Part shown: piece by piece, positions 7,220-9,351 of the stretch
Position numbering within the stretch: the stretch's first letter is position 1
Layout of the letters: the number at the start of each line of letters is the position of its first letter
Assembly: GCA_002747735.1 (NCBI GenBank)
Contig: PDQE01000005.1
Coordinates: forward strand, 1 to 9,351
Source of the DNA: Flavobacteriales bacterium
GTDB taxonomy: Bacteria; Bacteroidota; Bacteroidia; Flavobacteriales; Flavobacteriaceae
Reading direction: 5' to 3'
DNA: 9,351 bases
Program-made: the position numbers and the translations under genes
The notes under the pieces: model-generated
Told to the model about the DNA's origin: nothing
The model's database searches: none
Seen by the model: the letters and a program-made list of their open reading frames with translations, nothing else

Positions 7220-7831
7220 TTATAAATCCATCAATTCTTTGTAGTTTTTTTTAAGCCGGTTGAGCAAAATACCGTAAAGCAATTTGTAAAAGAGCCAGAA
7301 CAAAAACATAAAAAAGATTAAAAACCCAATGGCTATAACCCAGACTACAATCATATTTGTGTTTTCCGGAATACTGTTTAAAAAAGATTGGGATTCAAAA
7401 GTACGGCTAATGATAATTATTCCTAAAAACGGAATAAGTGCCAGATGAAAATAAATATAATACTTAACTACTCTTCTTGTTTTTACAATATTTTGCATTA
7501 ATGCTTTGGCAGTGGTATTGGCAGAAATAGATTTGTAATTTTTGAAAAACAGATAAATAAAACCGATTACAATAATGTAATATAAGATGTAAAAAATGAT
7601 AAAAAATTGTTCCAGGCCTAATTTGCTAATCTGAGAATTACTTTCTTTAATGCCGGTAAATAACAGAATAACGTTTGGAACGACCAGTTCCAATACGCTA
7701 ATGATAAAAATCCATTTTACAATAGACGATGATTTTTTCTGCAATAATTTAGAAATAGCAGATTTGTCAAGCCTTGGCAATTGGCTTTCCTGCTTTTTCC
7801 AGTCTTTTTTTAATAAATCTAGGTTATCCAT
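7220..7831 (-). CDS. Four-helix membrane protein, putative ECF anti-sigma partner
   Basis: Integral inner-membrane protein of 203 residues with no enzyme motif that I recognise. A charged cytoplasmic N-terminus (1-36, with LKKDWKKQE and KLLQKKSSS) is followed by four hydrophobic segments at about 37-59, 74-96, 121-142 and 160-184, and a basic C-terminal end. There is no signal peptide. The protein has no cysteine, so the HxxxCxxC zinc motif of ZAS-type anti-sigma factors is absent. The ATG at 7831 lies 4 bp after the stop of the upstream ECF sigma gene, so the two are almost certainly co-transcribed and translationally linked. Membrane proteins in this position often hold their sigma factor inactive, as CarR does for CarQ in Myxococcus. 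That role is inferred from context, not from homology I can verify. Confidence 0.82.
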   Translation of the reverse strand: MDNLDLLKKDWKKQESQLPRLDKSAISKLLQKKSSSIVKWIFIISVLELVVPNVILLFTGIKESNSQISKLGLEQFFIIFYILYYIIVIGFIYLFFKNYKSISANTTAKALMQNIVKTRRVVKYYIYFHLALIPFLGIIIISRTFESQSFLNSIPENTNMIVVWVIAIGFLIFFMFLFWLFYKLLYGILLNRLKKNYKELMDL

Positions 7832-7835
7832 AGTT

Positions 7836-8330
7836 TTACGGATTTAATATGTTTGATAGCTTAGTTTTTATGCGGTTCATTTTTACTCTGGCATTTACTT
7901 CGCTAATACCTAATGTGTCGGCAATTTCTCTATAGTTTTTGTCTTCTAAATACAAAAACACCAAGGCTTTATCTATATCATTAAGTTGGTTTATGGCTTT
8001 GTACATCAAGGCTAATTGTTGTTCCTCGGTATCATCGTATTCATCCGCTTTTATCTTAAACATTACAGGTTCTAATTTCTGGGTGCTAATACGTCGTTTT
8101 CCCTTTCGGTATAAGGTAATGGCCGTGTTAAGGGCTACCCGATACATCCAGGTGCTAAATTTTGCTTCTTCCCTGAAATTTGGATATGCTTTGTAAAGTT
8201 GAATAGATATTTCCTGAAATAAATCGTTGTGTGCTTCCTTGTTATTAGTATATAGCTTACATATTTTATGAACTATATTCTGATTTTCCTCCAGAAGGGT
8301 TACAAACTGTTGTTTTAAATTTTTATTCAC
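7836..8330 (-). CDS. ECF-type RNA polymerase sigma factor
   Basis: Alternative sigma factor of 164 residues. It has the two-domain ECF layout: sigma-2 (about 15-78) with DLFQEISIQLYKAYPNF and the promoter-melting stretch KFSTWMYRVALNTAITLYRK, then a linker (79-104), then sigma-4 (about 105-160). Sigma-4 contains INQLNDIDKALVFLYLEDKNY and a helix-turn-helix YREIADTLGISEVNARVKMNRIKTKL. There is no extra C-terminal sensory domain. The start codon is GTG at 8330: an in-frame TAA lies seven codons upstream and no ATG intervenes, while MNKNLKQQFVTLLEEN is a plausible N-terminus. A membrane protein gene follows after 4 bp, and a B12-type MerR gene diverges upstream. The usual housekeeping -7 element is not evident before it. 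A TGTAAC on the minus strand at 8375-8380 might be an ECF-type upstream element, which would mean self-activation, but this is weak. Confidence 0.92.
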   Translation of the reverse strand: MNKNLKQQFVTLLEENQNIVHKICKLYTNNKEAHNDLFQEISIQLYKAYPNFREEAKFSTWMYRVALNTAITLYRKGKRRISTQKLEPVMFKIKADEYDDTEEQQLALMYKAINQLNDIDKALVFLYLEDKNYREIADTLGISEVNARVKMNRIKTKLSNILNP

Positions 8331-8370
8331 TTCAGTTAGCTTGATTGTTTATATGTAGTTTTTTATAAGA

Positions 8371-8420
8371 ATAAGTTACATCAAAGCAGGAATAAAACGA
8401 AGTTATAAAATAAAACTTAT
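8371..8420. promoter_or_regulatory. Candidate operator repeats in the ECF/merR divergent region
   Basis: The hexamer AAGTTA occurs at 8373-8378 and 8400-8405, 27 bp apart in the same orientation. AACTTAT (8414-8420) is the inverse complement of ATAAGTT at 8371-8377. AAGTT (8400-8404) and AACTT (8414-8418) also form a local dyad touching the merR -7 element. Such placement suits an autoregulatory MerR/CarH-type operator, but in AT-rich DNA short repeats are common. Confidence 0.28.
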
Positions 8421-8425
8421 ATTTG
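8418..8425 (+). promoter_or_regulatory. Probable promoter (-7 element) of the merR gene
   Basis: TATATTTG matches the Bacteroidetes -7 consensus TAnnTTTG exactly. Transcription would start near 8432, giving a leader of about 12 nt before the ATG at 8444. No TTG is visible at the -33 distance, so the promoter may be weak or need an activator. The TTG at 8423-8425, an alternative start for the reading frame, is part of this element, which argues against its use as a start. Confidence 0.5.
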
Positions 8426-8443
8426 TTTAAATTTATATGGAAT

Positions 8444-9337
8444 ATGTTAAACGGTATTAAGTCAACTTTTTCCATAAAAGACATGGAAAACTTTTCGGGC
8501 ATAAAACAACATACCATTAGAATATGGGAGAAACGTTATAATTTATTGGAACCTGAGCGAACCGATTGCAACATAAGGTTTTACGATGCTAGAAATTTTG
8601 AAAAATTACTCAATGTAAGCCTACTGTATCACAATGGCTATAAGATTTCTAAAATAGCACGGCTTTCTGAAGAGGAACTCATCCAAAAAACAGACGAATT
8701 AGGTAGGCAATGCTTTGTTGATAACAGTTATCATCATTATTTTAAATTGGCTATGTTGTCCTTTGATGTTGACTTGTTTAATAAAACGTATCAAAAATTA
8801 TTGGCTTTAAAACCACTTTCTCATATTTTTTTAAAAATATTATTTCCGTTTTTAAATAAAGTAGGCCATTTATGGCAAACCCAGTCTATAAAACCCAGCC
8901 ACGAACATTTTGTCTCTTACCTAATTCTACAAAAGTTACAAATAGCCATAGCCGAAGCACAAAAAAATATAAAACCTGCAAACAAAGTCTATGTTTTATA
9001 TTTACCGGAGGGAGAAACACATGAATTGGGACTTTTTTATATCCAATACGCTCTACTGGAACAAGGGGAAAATTGTATCTATCTGGGAAGCAACTTATCT
9101 ATGGAATGTTTACAGCCTGTATCGGAAAATTTTGCGGCCATACATTTTGTGAGTTATTGTACAATAAAACTTGCTGATGTTGATGCCTACCTGAAAAAAT
9201 TCAAAAAAACATATTTACATCATTCAAAACATAAACTTCATTTTATATCTCCTGTAAAAGAAATGGGAAATCAGTTTAAAAATGAAAGCATAACGGGCTA
9301 TACATCGTTAAATGAATTTTTGGAAACATTAAATTAG
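8444..9337 (+). CDS. MerR-family regulator with B12-binding domain (CarH/LitR-like)
   Basis: DNA-binding regulator of 297 residues from the ATG at 8444; the frame can begin at TTG 8423, but that codon lies in the probable promoter. The N-terminal winged helix-turn-helix (about 8-78) has FSIKDMENFSGIKQHTIRIWEKRYNLLEPER, the MerR signature, and IRFYD. A helical cap region (about 95-170) contains W144 and E154-H155, spaced exactly as the Wx9EH motif of CarH-type photoreceptors that contacts the adenosyl group. The C-terminal Rossmann domain (about 180-297) has ETHELG at 191-196, the ExHxxG motif giving the cobalt ligand H193, and SNL at 216-218, matching SxL. The usual late GG is GY (285-286). 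In CarH/LitR, adenosylcobalamin holds a DNA-binding tetramer in the dark and light breaks it. Relatives in flavobacteria commonly precede carotenoid genes; whatever follows is outside the window. Family assignment is strong, light sensing is inferred. Confidence 0.93.
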   Translation: MLNGIKSTFSIKDMENFSGIKQHTIRIWEKRYNLLEPERTDCNIRFYDARNFEKLLNVSLLYHNGYKISKIARLSEEELIQKTDELGRQCFVDNSYHHYFKLAMLSFDVDLFNKTYQKLLALKPLSHIFLKILFPFLNKVGHLWQTQSIKPSHEHFVSYLILQKLQIAIAEAQKNIKPANKVYVLYLPEGETHELGLFYIQYALLEQGENCIYLGSNLSMECLQPVSENFAAIHFVSYCTIKLADVDAYLKKFKKTYLHHSKHKLHFISPVKEMGNQFKNESITGYTSLNEFLETLN

Positions 9338-9351
9338 ACCATATTTCAAAT

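Noticed and set aside
33..8380. TGTAAC(TT) on the minus strand at 33-38, 1897-1902 and 8375-8380 as a shared ECF promoter element
   Set aside because: In AT-rich DNA of this length an 8-base match is expected about once by chance, and no matching downstream element could be aligned among the three sites.
8423..8443. TTG start that would add seven residues to the MerR protein
   Set aside because: The TTG is part of an exact -7 promoter element, and the extra residues lie before the usual N-terminus of the family.
8332..8517. Minus-strand open frame of 61 codons across the divergent intergenic region
   Set aside because: It overlaps the conserved DNA-binding domain of the merR gene in antisense, occupies both promoter regions and has no recognisable protein features.

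Overview
The window is AT-rich chromosomal DNA, most likely from a member of the Flavobacteriia (Bacteroidetes). Three things point there. The primary sigma factor is the short form without region 1.1 that is typical of Bacteroidetes. Start codons lack a Shine-Dalgarno sequence and instead sit behind A/T-rich leaders. Several intergenic regions carry the Bacteroidetes -7 promoter element TAnnTTTG. All protein assignments come from reading the translations; no database search was possible.

Layout, left to right. A plus-strand short-chain dehydrogenase/reductase (118-825) converges on rpoD (926-1789, minus), and the two share a perfect 44-bp palindromic terminator. Next, all on the minus strand and so transcribed leftwards, come fbaA (class II fructose-bisphosphate aldolase), accD (acetyl-CoA carboxylase carboxyltransferase beta subunit), rpsO (ribosomal protein S15), pnp (polynucleotide phosphorylase) and rpoD. 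Each gene has its own intergenic gap of 160-260 bp, several with recognisable promoters or terminators. This is a housekeeping block covering central carbon flow, fatty acid initiation, translation, RNA turnover and transcription. rpsO-pnp is a classical gene pair.

The right end (7220-9337) is regulatory. A minus-strand pair encodes an ECF sigma factor (GTG start) and, 4 bp downstream, a four-helix membrane protein that may be its anti-sigma factor. Divergent from them across 113 bp is a MerR-type regulator with a C-terminal cobalamin-binding domain that keeps the Wx9EH and ExHxxG signatures of the CarH/LitR light sensors. A B12-type MerR regulator, an ECF sigma factor and a membrane partner together recall two known light-response circuits: LitR/LitS of Streptomyces and CarQ/CarR plus CarH of Myxococcus. 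This is the most interesting part of the window. In relatives such a MerR gene often precedes carotenoid genes, but the window ends 14 bases after its stop codon, so that cannot be checked here.

No tRNA, rRNA, CRISPR array, insertion sequence or prophage gene was seen, and no gene-free stretch exceeds about 260 bp. Every full gene appears intact.
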